Shown here in pieces: positions 12,362-25,200 of a stretch of DNA of 64,000 nt (its first letter is position 1; each line of letters begins with the position of its first letter). Under the pieces are notes generated by a model. The model did no database searches. It had not been told where the DNA came from and saw nothing but the letters and a program-made list of their open reading frames with translations. The DNA is from Hsuehochloa calcarea. Lineage: Eukaryota > Streptophyta > Magnoliopsida > Poales > Poaceae. The stretch is from NCBI GenBank assembly GCA_036346395.1, contig CM070602.1, positions 21,523,098 through 21,587,097 on the forward strand. Direction: 5' to 3'. Both the position numbers and the translations under genes were made by a program.

Positions 12362-12382
12362 GGCGCGGCGTAGCGCGCGCTA
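12362..12382. other. GC-rich short hairpin
   Basis: A gcgcgg...gcgcgc palindromic stretch sits in AT-rich DNA. It recalls the 3' hairpin of Helitrons, but no CTAG terminus follows. Confidence 0.25.
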
Positions 12383-12916
12383 TCAACCGAGTAATTATTA
12401 TTGGAGCTGGAGGGGCTGTTTCATGACATGTGTTGTATTTACGTATGGATGGCTTTGTTTCGTACGGTGTGACTGATAGCTTCAATTTACATTTCATTTT
12501 ATAAGCATGTCAACCTGTTTATTCGCAAGTTGCAAGTACCGAAAGTGATTCACTGACCTTAAACTGTTCCCATGAAGGTACGTGCCTGACACTGTCGATG
12601 TGGGGTGGCAACCAGACTGTTAGATCATGATCCCTCATCTCTACCGCAACAATTAAATATGCAGTGTCTTCCATGAATCGCTAGTAGTGACTTCTGAATG
12701 CGCTATTGGCTCACGTTTGCTATCATTTCTTGAACAATCAACTATAAGTTGGTAGAATGGGGAATGCCAGAATACAACTCTTTGCATGAATCGCTAATGG
12801 TGTGTTGTACCAAGGATGGGAGAAGAACTACTAATGGTGTGTTGTGCCAAGGATTAGCTTCTCCATTGGTAAATGAAAATGTATTGGATATTGATACTTA
12901 AAAATTGAGTGATTTT

Positions 12917-13000
12917 CAATGTTGATGTTGTGCTTGTTAAGAACCAAGAAGGACCGTAATAATGTTGATGTTGTGCTTGTTAAGAACCAAGAAGGATACT
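12917..13000. repeat. 43-bp tandem duplication
   Basis: Adjacent copies of a unit containing aatgttgatgttgtgcttgt then taagaaccaagaagga, offset 43 bp. Confidence 0.8.
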
Positions 13001-13761
13001 ATTACCATTTACTTTTGGTCAATGTGTAGTGGCAGTTCTCATCTGAAAAGGATGAGATGAAGTGGAAGGTAGATTAGTGAAAGGAACCATTTGCATCTCT
13101 CCATGGGAGCAACCCATAAGACCCAGTGGATCATTGGGGTCAAAGAGTTTCAGCAAAAGAACCGACCGCTTTGCTCCAACTAAAGCTCTGGGCCACACGG
13201 GCCAGGTCCGGATTGGTTCGGATCGACCCATTCCCACCCCTACCGCCGACTGCAGGGTCAGTAGCCCGAAGTGATCTCAAATCGGCTTAATTTTTTATTT
13301 TCAGATCTAAATCTTATCAGATTTCAAACATAGCTCATCAAGAAGGCTATGAACATATTTCAATCGACAATCGGAACGATCGAAACCAAGGTTCCATAAA
13401 TTTCTTGGTAGATGTCAAGAATACAAGAAAACCGAAAAAAAAACAAACTTTGATCCAAAAGCTTGCTCGTGGGTGGAAATGGTCAAGATAACCCTAGATC
13501 AATTCCCACAGGTCACAGCAAAATACCCAATCAAAACCCTAGGAACATAAAATTTTCAAAGAGAGAGTAAGAACAAGATAGAACTCATTTTGGAGCAAAC
13601 ATTGGCCGAAGTGGAGGAAAGGATGTATGGGGAGAGGGGTAGGAAGAATATGCAATAGAGGACCTTGTAAACCTAATCATATCTCACTTATGCAATTGTA
13701 ATTACAGGAATGGAATGGTAATCCCAGATCGATCTGTGAGGGTCGAGCCTGCAATAAATGA

Positions 13762-14094
13762 GATTATCACATACGGTTTTTAATACAAACCGTCTGTGGT
13801 GAGGATGGGAAGTCATAAACGGTTCATGTTGAAAAATATCTTTAAAGTATCACAGATAGTTCTGAACTATTTAGTAATATCACATAAGGATCTTGTTCAG
13901 AACAGTCTGTGATACTTCATTGACGGTTTTCAACACGAACCGTCTATAATATTACCTCGTCACAGATGGTTTTTAGTGCAGATAGTAACACAGATGGTCG
14001 CTAAACCAAAACCGTCTGTGATTGTATTTAATACAGACGGTTTTGATCATCCGTCTGTGATGTGACGTCCAGTATTAGCCTTTTTGTAGTAGTG
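13762..14094. mobile_element. CACTA terminus, inverted relative to 1440
   Basis: The segment ends ctttttgtagtagtg at 14094, the complement of a CACTA terminus. Its reverse complement matches the first 100 bp or so of the element at 1440 closely, including the subterminal aaccgtctgtg motifs. It therefore belongs to the same family. I could not find a partner end with a matching 3-bp duplication: the bases after 14094 are gtg, while those before 1440 are tga. It is probably a truncated or decayed second copy. Confidence 0.65.
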
Positions 14095-14205
14095 GTGGCA
14101 GACTAGTCTGAGGGTAACAACGATGACCTTCGATGGTGAGGCTACATAGTTGGGGTGCTCTAGGCTAGCGGCGACTCTGACATGCATGATTTAAATAAAG
14201 GCCCC

Positions 14206-14301
14206 TTTGGAATGTGGGAATTTTTTTGAATACTGAGGGAACTGAACTATTTCTTTGGAATGTGGGAATTTTTTTGAATACTGAGGGAACTGAACTATTT
14301 C
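14206..14301. repeat. 48-bp tandem duplication
   Basis: Two adjacent copies of a unit starting tttggaatgtgggaattttt at 14206 and 14254, in the short non-coding gap between the CACTA terminus and the Ac-like hAT element. Confidence 0.85.
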
Positions 14302-16594
14302 TTGTGATGTCACGGACTTGTGCCCTATTAGCAGGATGGGCCGCTGGGCTTGACAAGGAGTTGGGCCACCAATGTGCTTGTAAATGATTTAGGCTGGATA
14401 CACTAAGGGAACATCATAATCTTGCAACATTAGGGGTGAAAACGGATCGAATACGAATGGATAATGGCTCTGCCATATTTGTTTTCATATTTTTTTCTCG
14501 GATGCGGATACAAATACGGATATGAATAATATTGAATACAAATATGGAGCAAATACAAATCGAAACGAATACGGTCATTAATATATTTTAGAACATGAAA
14601 ACCCCTTAAATTGTATGCCATAAATTAACAAAAACATATAACTAGTTTATTTGATCCAAACATTCATGAATTGTTTTATATTTTCAACAACAACACATAA
14701 CATTAGCACTAGCAAGCTACATTAATTAGTTCATCACAAACATAACACTTAGTTTACCACATTTAGCTTATAAATCACAAGTCATCACACATTCACACTT
14801 AGTTCATCACATACATAAAACTTAGTTTGCACTTAGCTCATCACACCTAGTTCATTCATGACATACATAGTTCAATAATACCAAGATGTTATGTCTAAAA
14901 AAATATGCATAGCAGTACACTTAATTCATCACATATTCGTTTTCTTAACAAGCAGTAGGCCATCAGCATCTCGTCATCTTTCTCTTCTACTAGCACCGAA
15001 GAAGCTTAAATTTAAAAATGAAAAAAATCATCAGGATCATTCATATAAATGTTCACATCAACAAGCTACTATATAAATTGAGGCAAACTAAACTACCAAA
15101 AGTAAGTATGTGAAGCAACAATATCAAGCTCCCAAAATCATGAACAGATTGTAACTTTTTTAGTATATTACATTGTCTTATCAGAAATTTTAACTCAATT
15201 TAACTTAAAACATTGACAACCAACAAATGTCAAGGGAACTGTTACTCGATGATCCTTAGAGACGATTCATGAAATAGGGTTTAGGGTTATGAGCATATTC
15301 TATATAAGTACGCAATGCATATCTTTCTAAAATGCTGCTTACATTTAATGTCAACAGTGCAGTTGCCAATTTTTGGAAGAAACACAAGTGAGACTGGGGG
15401 GAACAAGTGTCACATACTAAAGGTTGAAGTCCATGCAACCTAAATTTGATAATCAAATTTCTTATATTAGAAATGATAAATTGAGTGGACAATCTAACTC
15501 ACTAGGAGCAGCATACTTGACAACAAGCAAAGCTAGAAGCATGTAACCTTTACATTTAGAACAAAAGAATATGCTAGAGATCAAGAGTTCAATAGTAAAA
15601 AAAAAGATGGCATCGTCATTACGTACTACCCAGCGAGCATTATGTACAGGCCGCAAAATAATATAATATGTTTACCATAAATACCATACAAAACTTGTAG
15701 ATTCAATTTGGAAAGTTCCCAATTGTGGATTTGCATTTCCTTTTCTTCAAATAATTTTGACTTTTGGAAGAATAAACTGTACAAACACCTTTTTTGAGAA
15801 ATTGGCAAGCTCACATAATCCATATAATCACCTTTCCTATCTTAAATCTTTGAAATCTGGCATTTGCATTTCACTATATTATATTCTAGTTAGTGACTAA
15901 AAGTCAAAATGTACAAACAGAAGCTCATGACGGACGACAATATTAGTGGAACCCAAACCATTTTTCCGATCTTATATCGCTTCACATAACTCGACCTAAA
16001 AAACTGATCATTCCAGATGGTCAAACCAGCCCACATTCAGTTGCTTCTTTTTTTCATAATGTTAGTTTTCAGCTGAGCTCAACTAAATTTTCTCTCCAAC
16101 AAAATTGGACGAAATACATATTGTATATGGAGGAAGAAAATGTGCCACTCAATAGTGATCATAGTTTGCAAAGCATAAGAGATTATCTCATAGTGGTGAA
16201 TGTATACCGAAATTTGAAGATTATCTCGCCGTATTGGTTTAATCAAAAGGGAATGGCAAAAATTAACAGGCCGAGTTTAAAAGCTTGGATATTTACCTAG
16301 TGATTGATCGTTCATCTATGTCCTCCAACACATCCTCCCCCAAATCATACATATCCTTGTTCTCCTGCAACTACAAGTTGTAATTCAATGAGTATCATGT
16401 ATCAAGGTGGCATTAAATTCAGCTAAATAGCTAGATGGTTAAGTAAAAAATAACAAACCATTGCTAAGCTTGCGAAGCATCGCTCAATGTCCTCCATGTC
16501 CATCTCAGTGAGGATAGGTCCACCAATATGTCCACCTTCATGTCAAAAGATTAATTATGCTCAAAGATTTCCTCACATACTACACATAAACCAA

Positions 16595-18640
16595 TCAAAC
16601 ACAAGTGTAGAACTCAATATTACCTTTTCGAGATGATGCAGTCCAATCTTTGGTACAAATCAAAGCTTGTACAACCTCAGGATCAAGGCGACTGCGAAAT
16701 GGATCAACAACATGTCTGCTAGCACTAAAAGCTGACTTCGAAGCAACAGTCGACACTTGAATAGATAAGACATCACGAGCAAGTCGGGAGAGAATAGGGA
16801 GCTCAGGTTGCTTGAGCTTCCACCATGACAAATAATCAAATAAGATTTTGTCTTTTGTTTTCTATTCCACTAGTGGTTGTTCCATTTACACTTCCAACTT
16901 AGTTTCAATACCTTGACCTACAACACTACTGTCATGCAAGAACCTTTCAAGATCTGCATCAAGATCATCATCACTCTCCTCATCCTCAACCTCTTGGTCT
17001 AAAAGTTGAGAATCAACTGTTTGCACATTTGTAGTTGTTGTCTTCTTCAAAGTTACAAGTGGATTGGACACATAAGCTTGGAACAACTGGTTAATAACAC
17101 TCATGAATTTATCAACTTCTTCCGCAACATTGTCATGGTAAATCTTATCTGCAAAATAGTGTATCAGATTTGTCTTGTATCTAGGATCAAGAAAACATGC
17201 TACATCTAGAGCTATATTGGACTTTTCCCAATACTTATCATACTTAATTTGCATGGAATGAGCCATATTAGATATAATAGGATCAGTGCTATCACACCAG
17301 TCTGCAATAACAAGCTTAATCTTGCAAAAAGTATTGAAAATTAGATTTTCTGTTGGATATTTAGTGCCAGAAAATATCTCAGTAACATCATAAAATCTCT
17401 TCAAACATGTAGATATAGATTTTGACATAGTCCAATTTTCAGCAGTTGGTGCACATCTCACATATTTGCTTTTATGTCACAGAAAAAGCCTACCAAAAGC
17501 ATACCTATAGTAAATAGCTTGCTTCAACATGAGATATGTGGAGTTCCACCTTGTTGGAACATCCAAGGGGAGACCATTTGTCACATCTAAGTAATATTCT
17601 AATGCATACCTCGTAAATTCCTCATACTGCAACAGAGAGTTCTTCACAATTGCAATTGTATTTATGATATTTGCAATAGCTGGTGCAATTTGCTTCAAAC
17701 CATCTTTGGCAACAAGGTTTAAAATATGATTCAAGCATCTCGCATGAAAAAGATACCATCAAAGATCAAGGGAGCTGACTTATTGAGTTTTAGTACTACC
17801 CCCTTAGCACATACATCACTGGCCGATGCATTGTCCAAAGTAAGGGCAAGCAATCTCCTATCAAGATTCTAGTCCACTACACTATCATGAAACTGTGTGC
17901 ATAAGTTTCTTCCCGAATGGTGTCCTTTTACATGCACAAACTTAACAATTCTTTTCTGCATGTTCCAATTGTCATCTATCTAATGCACAGTGAGGCATTT
18001 GTAACCTTTATTTTGGTTTGATGTCCATATGTGCATAGTTGTACTAAAATGACATGCAAGTGTTTTGAAGTAATCATACAACTTCTTCTTTTCCTCTACA
18101 AAGATATTCAATGTATCTTTTCTAACAGTAATATGACTCTTAATTGGAAAACTAGGGCACAATGACTTGATAAACTCCACAAAGTACTTCTGCTCAACAA
18201 TATTAAATAGATATTAATGCATGATAATTTCCAAATATTTTTTTTTTCAAATTGTCAGCCTCATCATACCTGTAAGTCTCAATAGATGCAGTGTTGATGT
18301 CGTCTCCAATCTTCTTCGATTTTAGAAGCTGCTGACCTCCCTTGATTTGGTGCTTGTTCACCAAGTGATTCCAAAAGACTGATGTGCCTCTCACACTCAC
18401 AACAAGATTTGTACATGTACTTGTTGTATTTAGCATAATATTTTATAATCATCTTGCCATCTTATCCTTTCTTCTTTTTCTCATATTTTGTGCAGTGCTA
18501 CCAAACATTAGAGTTGCACTTCTTTGCTCTTTTCCTAGCATGAGCAGGAATGTTGGTCTCGGTACCAGTCTCACCAGTCAAATCAACTTCATTCCTTGGC
18601 ACCAATGCACCAGAAGCTGGATCAGAAACATTTGTAGTAG
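16595..18640 (-). pseudogene. Ac-like hAT transposase, decayed
   Basis: Read on the - strand. It starts with a BED finger split over two frames (SNVWQH near 18520, then FWNHLVNKHQIKGG near 18330). The catalytic core is in pieces (LTLDNASASD near 17820; MNHILNLVAKDGL at about 17730). DVPTRWNSTYLMLK follows near 17560, then a long segment with FLDPRYKTNLI near 17180 and an acidic run. The dimerisation domain LSWWKLKQPELPILSRLARD ends the gene at about 16830-16600. At least four interruptions separate these blocks (around 18430, 18200, 17740-17980 and 17465, and a stop near 16880). Cys/Trp/His landmarks of the family survive, but no intact product is possible. Confidence 0.8.
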
Positions 18641-19199
18641 TGGAAGGTGGTTGTGGCACCGCAAAGCAGGAGATGTATTTCTTACACTTGCACTGCTACT
18701 TCCAGTTGTAGATTACATCACAAATCTAGCACAAGATAGTAGAGGGAATACATAAGATATCAACGAGGTATGAATATTCTACAAATTACAAAGATAATCT
18801 GAATACAACTAACTATACTCACTATTGTTACAATGGAATATGTGTATTAATCAACAATAGAACATGCAAGAAATAATAAATAAATAAATAAGAGTAGGCG
18901 TGACTACAATTTGATCAACTACAATGAATGTAGTCTCTAAGTTGATGAAATTGCAGTGAAAGACATTAACTTCTTTTCTTCTAGGAATCTTACCAGCATA
19001 GCAAATTAAGATAATTGGTTTTCTATAGGATCTTAGCATTTACATGTTTATCACTGCTTCAGATCACAAACAAAAGCTTCATAAGGATTTGTTAATCTTG
19101 TAAGTCCCAATGGATAGAACCCTAGCAGTTGTTATTGCAAGTTTAGCATTGTGACTGGGACTAACACTGCATTCACAGATCACAGGCAACACAACAAAG

Positions 19200-19730
19200 G
19201 GGGAAAAGTGTGCATGCTTACCTTTGGTGGGGAACAGGGTGGGCGGCTGACGAGGCGGGTCGCAAAAGGGGCCATGGGGAGAGTTGGTGGAGGCACGAGG
19301 GAGCCGACGGAGGTGCGGGGGGGGGGGGCAACTGAGGCGGATGAGGTGGCCACGAGGGGGATTCGGCGGAGGCACTAGGGCCGTGAGGGGGAGCCAACGA
19401 AGGCGCAGGGGAGCCCGCGGAGGTAGGCGAGATGGCGCAGGGGAGCCCACAGAGGTAGGCGAGATGGCGCAGGGGAGCCGACGAAGGCAGGTGAGATGGC
19501 TGGCAGAGGCCAGTGAGGTGGTCGGCGGTGAGGTGAGGTGGTCACGAGGGGGATCTGGTGAAGGCACTAGGGCCATAGGGGGAGCCAACGAAGGCACAGG
19601 GGAGCCCGTGGAGGCAGGCGAGATGGCACAGGGGAGCTGGTGGAGGCAGGTGAGTTGGCTAACGGAGGCCGGTGAGGTGGCCGGCGGGGAGGCGAGGGCG
19701 GCTTGGAGCCACGCGGCTTGAGGAACGAGT
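19200..19730. repeat. GA/GC-rich tandem repeat block inside the hAT element
   Basis: Imperfect units of the type gagatggcgcaggggagcc recur, and a larger unit repeats with an offset of about 192 bp (cacgaggggga at 19351 and 19543). Long overlapping frames arise on both strands only from this composition, so no protein is called. Confidence 0.75.
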
Positions 19731-20093
19731 GGTGGAAGTGAGTCATGACTCGCGTGAGGCGTGACAACGCCTGTGGCTGTGGTGTGAAGACTGGAGACTG
19801 GAGTAGCCGAGTAGGAACCCTAATGGAGCGATGGACTGATGGGCTGGTCATCTGGCTAGTTGGGCTGTTGGGCTGAAATACCGGATATCCAGCCTTTGTA
19901 TTATCTGGATAATCCGTATTTGTATTCGTATTCGACGGATAATAGGGCTACTGTATTCGTATTCGTTTCCGACAAAAAAATGTATGTATCCATTTCCGAT
20001 CCGAGAGTTATCAGAGAAAAATCCGATCCGAGACAATTCGAATTTGTTTCCTTCCAGATCGGTCAGAAACTATCCGATCCGTTTTCACCCCTA

Positions 20094-21000
20094 TGCAACA
20101 AGCAGGAGTGCTTTGCATGGAGAGGAAACCAAATTGAATAGAACTTGGCTGTTGCCATCCTTCCTCCCAGCTCCTCTATCTCGTCCTTGTACACCCTTTC
20201 TTCTTCTCAATCCTATACCAAGATTCCCTTTTAAACCCCAATTTCCTTTAAATTTCATTGCAATTTGCATCCCCTACTAACAAGATCGTAATGAAATCCT
20301 ATAAAATTTATGTAAAATACATGCGTTCTAAACGTACCCTTAACCATCCGCAATGTTTTAAAGAAGGAGAGAGAAGTCATTGAATCGATTCAATACGTTG
20401 AAGCTATCGATTCCAACTAAATAATCCTAGAGCTGAACCCAAATCATGCATTGATTCAAAGCATTAAAAAATTATGTGGCCCACATGGCAGATGTGGACC
20501 TGGGGTCGTCGCTACCGTCACCAAAGTCCCTGCAGGACGCGCAGAAGGATCACCACCGATGGTCATCGTCGTCTCTAGATCCCCCGTCCACTGAAGTCAC
20601 CGAGTGCGCTCATCGCCACGAAGACGCCGCCTCAAAGCTTCCTTCAACAGATCCTCCGTGCGCTTGTCATTGAATCGTCACCTCCACCTCCGGCCACTGG
20701 AGCTATCATCTTCGCCCCGATCTCGCATCGAATCTCGCAACCTCTTTTGCCCAGTGACAACATGGGGGTGGGGCGGTGGTCGGAACGGGTGGTGCTGTCG
20801 GCGGGGTGGGGAGGTGGTTTGCGTCGCCAGCGTGGGTAGGGGTGGCGGTAGGTGTGGGAGGGAGGAGGAGATCGGAGTTGAGGAAGAATGGGAATGGAGA
20901 GAGATCATATAGCTTAGAGGGGATTTTTATTTCGTTTTTAATACAATGTGTGTCCTATTTCAATAATGGAATCAGATCAATAGACTAGAGATAAAAATGA
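20094..21000. other. Intergenic stretch with GC-rich segment
   Basis: After the hAT target duplication the DNA is AT-rich to about 20480, then GC-rich (20480-20910) with frames on both strands that show only biased composition. A decayed first exon is possible, but nothing can be assigned. Confidence 0.35.
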
Positions 21001-21009
21001 TCAGTTTCA

Positions 21010-21260
21010 TACATGCTTACACTGAGTTGCTCCCCGATGGGAAGCAAGTTCATGGCTACTTGGTAAAGATGGGGACTGAGGTTGATCCTGCTTTAGGAAC
21101 TGCCCTTATGGTGCCATGTATGGTAGATGCGGTGGAGTGGATGAGATAGCTAGGTTGGCTTGTCGAATAAGGTATAATGCATTCTCCAGGACTTCGCTCC
21201 TTGTAGCTTAAGCACGGAATGGATGCAACATGGAGGCAGTTGAGATTTTTCGGGAGATGA
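21010..21260 (+). pseudogene. Pentatricopeptide repeat (PPR) protein fragment
   Basis: One frame reads LPDGKQVHGYLVKMG followed by ALGTALM, the GKQVHGYLVKxG signature of plant PLS-class PPR proteins, where this phrase is strongly conserved. The frame runs into stops within about 30 codons and later segments shift frame. It is a short dead remnant with no upstream or downstream PPR motifs in the window. PPR proteins normally act in organellar RNA processing. Confidence 0.55.
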
Positions 21261-22089
21261 TCATGGAAAATATGATTAACTATTGCCAGATCAAACACAC
21301 TTGAAATAATTATAGACTTCCAATGCAACTGAGTGATTAACTATTGCAGGTAGGTAAGCTGCTGCAGATAAAGAAAGTTGCAACCTGAAGCTACTCAGCT
21401 CCTCTCTATCCCAGTCATGGAAGACCGGATCTACTACTTGCTCTCCATCACCTACTGACATGCCCTGTTTCTCCTCCTCTCTTCCCTCCTACCGGTGACC
21501 CGGAAGTCGACTAGCCCAGCCCACCGGCTCACTGTGATTCACTGTAATTCGCAATATGGTGATAGGCTGAATCAATTTTTTTGGTTTTTTTAAGTTATAT
21601 TCGAATTTTTTAGTTCTCTCCGCATAGTTCTGCTTTTTTTCTTGATTTTTTCTATTTTTTTAATGATCGAGATTTTTAGCTCTCTCCTCTTCTAAATAGT
21701 TGTCGGGATTTATTTTTTCTCTAGGGAATTTACCCACCGGTGGAGGTGATTAGTTGTACCCATAAAATCCCCTCCCGGGTGTTGGCCCCTGGGAATTTAT
21801 CCCCCACCTCCCAAACAAGGCATAAGCGTATCTACGATTCCACAGGTGAAACAAATCCACCAGAGGTTGATGGGCAAGGAGCACCAGAAAACCTCACGGC
21901 CTACCCACGACCTTAATTATTTTTAACATCAACACTCACTGATAACAACCGCCCACTAAATCACCCCCACAGCTCACCGAAAACCAGGTCCACCCACCCC
22001 ACCAACCGCCCTCCCTCCCTCCCTCCCCAGTCTTGTCCGTTCCCAACCCCTGGAACTTCCGCTCCCATAATTTGCTCATCACTCGCGAA
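21261..22089. other. Upstream region of the Di19 gene
   Basis: Non-coding. It is T-rich at 21560-21740 and C-rich with a ccctccctccctccctcccc run at about 22009-22028, a pyrimidine-rich tract of the sort common in plant core promoters. No convincing TATA box was identified, so the promoter position is only inferred from the gene start at 22252. Confidence 0.35.
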
Positions 22090-22251
22090 ACCAACAACGC
22101 CACTCACGCACGCGCGCGCGCAGAAACACACAGGAGCAGTGGAGAAAAAAAAGGAGGGGGGGAAAAAAGCAGGGAAATTCACGAACGCCACCCCAAAAGG
22201 GGAAAAGAGAGGAGAGCGAGCGAGAAGCAAAGCTAGGGTTTCGATTCCGCC

Positions 22252-25200
22252 ATGGAAGCCGGCAACGCGTGGGGCCGCTCCTCCTCCTCCTCCGCCGCCG
22301 CGGCCGCCAGGCGCCTGCAGTCCCGCTACGGTACGGTCGATTGGCTGGTCTGCTGGGTTTCGTTCGATTTTGTTGGTTTTTTATTCGATGCGGGGCTGAT
22401 GCGTTGCGTGGCGGTCGTGGTGTTTCATCAGATCTGTACATGGGGTTCAACGAGGCGGACGCCGGCGGGGAGGATGTGGAGGCGCGCGGGGCGGAGGCGT
22501 ACAACTGCCCCTTCTGCGGCGAGGACTTCGACTTCCTAGGCCTGTGCTGCCACATCGACGACGAGCACGCTGTCGAGGCCAAGAGCGGGGTATGCCATCT
22601 CGCCCGATCTGATGATACCTGTTCTTGTCACTCATGTTGTTTTTGTGATTGGTTTGGTTGGGTTCTGGTTGAGGCGATTTAGCCGAAAATGTGCGATATT
22701 TAGCCATGAGTGGGAGCTGAGCCGGAGGGTAGAGATGTTGATAATTTGGAGTTAAGATGGTTAAATGGAAGTTGCAGGTTTTAGTGGTTGGAAATATACC
22801 TTGTTCTCGCAATTTGGCTGTGGAATAGGTTTGTTGCGTGGTGGATTGCTGGAAGGATGTCAGATCTTTCAATGTTTTGCTGGGAAATTCTTTTTTGTTT
22901 CTGTCGTAGTATGGGTTGGAAATTTAGAATTTAATTTCTTTTTAGGGTGGTGAGGTTTCTAATCAGATTGTAATGGATTGGAAGGAAAGGTCAGTTTTTT
23001 TAGGGCCTTGTTGGTTGGAATTATGGGATGGGGTTGGTCTATGGGGCTTTGGGTAGGTGTCTTTGTGTGCTGGATTGGAGAAATGTGATTCTGAGTGGTT
23101 ATGTTTGTTGGCAAAGTGGTTGGTTTTAATTTTGGGGTTTACTTGGGGTTTCTATCTGATGTATTAGTTGAATTTCTATCTTCTTGGTTGCTTTGGTTTC
23201 GAACATAGTGTTTTTAGTCCTTCTGGTTATATTTGATGATGTTGGTTTAGGAGAGGTGGGAAAGCTGATTTTTTTTTTGTTACTAGCCAATACAATTCAC
23301 TGTGGAATTTTCTTTTGTCTTGTACTTTGTCTCAGGTGACATGTGTTCTCACTGGTTCTTCAATTTGGTGAATCAGTAGAAAGTCCCAACCTTTTTCTGC
23401 TTTTCTTCTTCTTCAGAATTCAAGTTCTAAGCTCTCTAGATTGTAAAAGTGTATCCTTCTCTTCTAAAGTAACGTGTACATTATTGATTTGATGGATTGT
23501 TTGAGGTGTACCTGGTAGACTAGGCCATAGTTACCGGATTCACTATAAAACTCTATGAATCGCGAACCGGATTCGTCGAACCCGAACCGGTTTAGGGTAC
23601 GGGGTTTATGTTCGCAATGGAAATCGGAAGAAAAGGTGGTGAACTACGAAACCGAATCCCGTACCACGACTCGGACGAACCGCGTTTCTGGTAACTATGG
23701 ACTAGACCATGTTCATAATGTAGTTTCGGAATTTATGGTTCTTACATGTTTTAACTCAATGAAGGTAGCATGACACTGATTATTTTGTGCATGGTGGTTG
23801 AGAGTAGAATTGTCTATGGAAGGAAAAGGGTGTTATTGATCTCTTTCTGGTTTGGGATTGCTAGATTGGTCCATGATTCACAGTGAGAAACAGTACAATT
23901 TATTAGTTATTACACAAGTTGGTTAACAACTATTTCACCAGTTTTCTTGCTTGCATCACACAAATGTGCAAAACTCTTCTAGTTGCTGTCTTATGTGGCA
24001 GGGATGATAGGGATTATGAAAAAATTGTCATATTTTAGAATTGGTTGTTGATTTGCCTTTTTTTTCTGAGGTTCATTGCTGTCTTAGGATTGTTCATATT
24101 ATTTTGGATGCTGAAAAGGAAGGACATGCCCTTTATTCATTATTTGAAATTATGATGACATTTGAATTTCCGAGGAAGGAATTTTAGGTGGTATCATTTT
24201 GTTTTGATACTGGTGTAGGAACTTTCTGTAGATTCCTTCTCTCCAAGATACCTTTCTTGTTTAATGGATTGTTCGTTTCTAGCAGTTCTTGTAAATCAAT
24301 CAGTAGAGTAGGCACTCTGTTATTCTTATTGGCATTTTGAAATGGAAACGGCTGCCTCCGTCAGTGGTAGTAAATTGCTTGTCTGTTAGTCTGTTGTGTT
24401 CTTTTTTTAGAAGATAGTCTGTTGAGTGTTGATGTGTAACATCTATGTGGTGGTGAAGCATCTAAATATTGTGTAGCTGCCTAGCTGGATAGTTTTTGGG
24501 TTTGCGTTAGGATTTGTTTTGGCACTTTATTTGATACGGTTGTACTATACCTTTTTTTTGCAATGATATGTTTGCAGTTTTGCACAGATTGTTCTATCTA
24601 GATAGTCGTTTCATGCATCTTTTTATTGATTATTCATACTGTCAATTTCTCTTTTAAAATGTACCAATGATAGCCTTTTCCTGAAACTGTGACTTGGGCC
24701 TGGATCCTATACTGTTAATATCATGATCATTTTGGCTATCCTGAATTGAATGTATATTCTTATCAACACGAAACAATAAAGATTCTTCCATCTTGATTTA
24801 GCTGCAACTTCAACTTTAAGCATAATTAAAATATCCATTGGGGAAGCTGGGATCTGAATTTGTAGCATCGAATATTTCATTCTTCTCAATAAATAACCTA
24901 TCTGCAAAACCATATAACAATTAAATAATCTTATTTGAAAACTTCGCACAAAATCCACTCAGGCAATCTTTTGACTTGATCACTGTGTTAATACATAATA
25001 CCTTGTTGTTATTGTGCTAATACAAATGATTTGTCTGTATATTAGGAGGCAACTAGCCAATATTTTAATTCAAAGCAGAAAGGCCTTGAGCATTGCATGG
25101 GGTTTCGATCTAATTGCTGTGTCGGCCTTTGGCCTAACTGAGTTCTTGCCTCAATGGGCAAATATGAGACCCACCTATCTTGGTATAGCCTTGCTATTTA

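Larger units (their letters stand above)
8409..13761. other. Long AT-rich non-coding stretch with small duplications
   Basis: No reading frame longer than about 85 codons and none that resembles a known protein. It contains a dispersed direct duplication of about 105 bp (from 9977 and from 10413), two tandem duplications (11497 and 12917), a weak tRNA-like A box (about 12080) and a GC-rich hairpin (about 12362-12382). Part of 13060-13270 is GC-richer, but no gene could be read. Confidence 0.5.
14431..20093 (-). mobile_element. Full-length Ac-like hAT element with degraded transposase
   Basis: The ends form a terminal inverted repeat: the left end reads TAGGGGTGAAAACGGATCG, and the reverse complement of the right end gives the same 19 bases. 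The flanks carry an 8-bp target duplication, tgcaacat before and tgcaacaa after (7 of 8 match). Subterminal regions are rich in ggat/cggat/gaatacg motifs, as in Ac-type elements. A transposase pseudogene lies on the - strand (about 18640-16595). A GA-rich repeat block (19200-19720) lies upstream of it. The length is 5663 bp, within the autonomous hAT range. Confidence 0.85.

Noticed and set aside
12362..12382. Helitron 3' end
   Set aside because: A GC-rich hairpin is present but there is no CTRR terminus directly after it and no matching 5' TC end was found.
1440..14094. One 12.7-kb CACTA element bounded by matching ends
   Set aside because: Flanking triplets differ (tga versus gtg), while 1440-4812 has matching TGA on both sides and a proper right end.
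19079..19721. Long overlapping frames on both strands (172 and 145 codons)
   Set aside because: They lie in GA/GC-rich tandem repeats inside the Ac-like hAT element; no protein-like conservation is visible and repeats explain the lack of stops.
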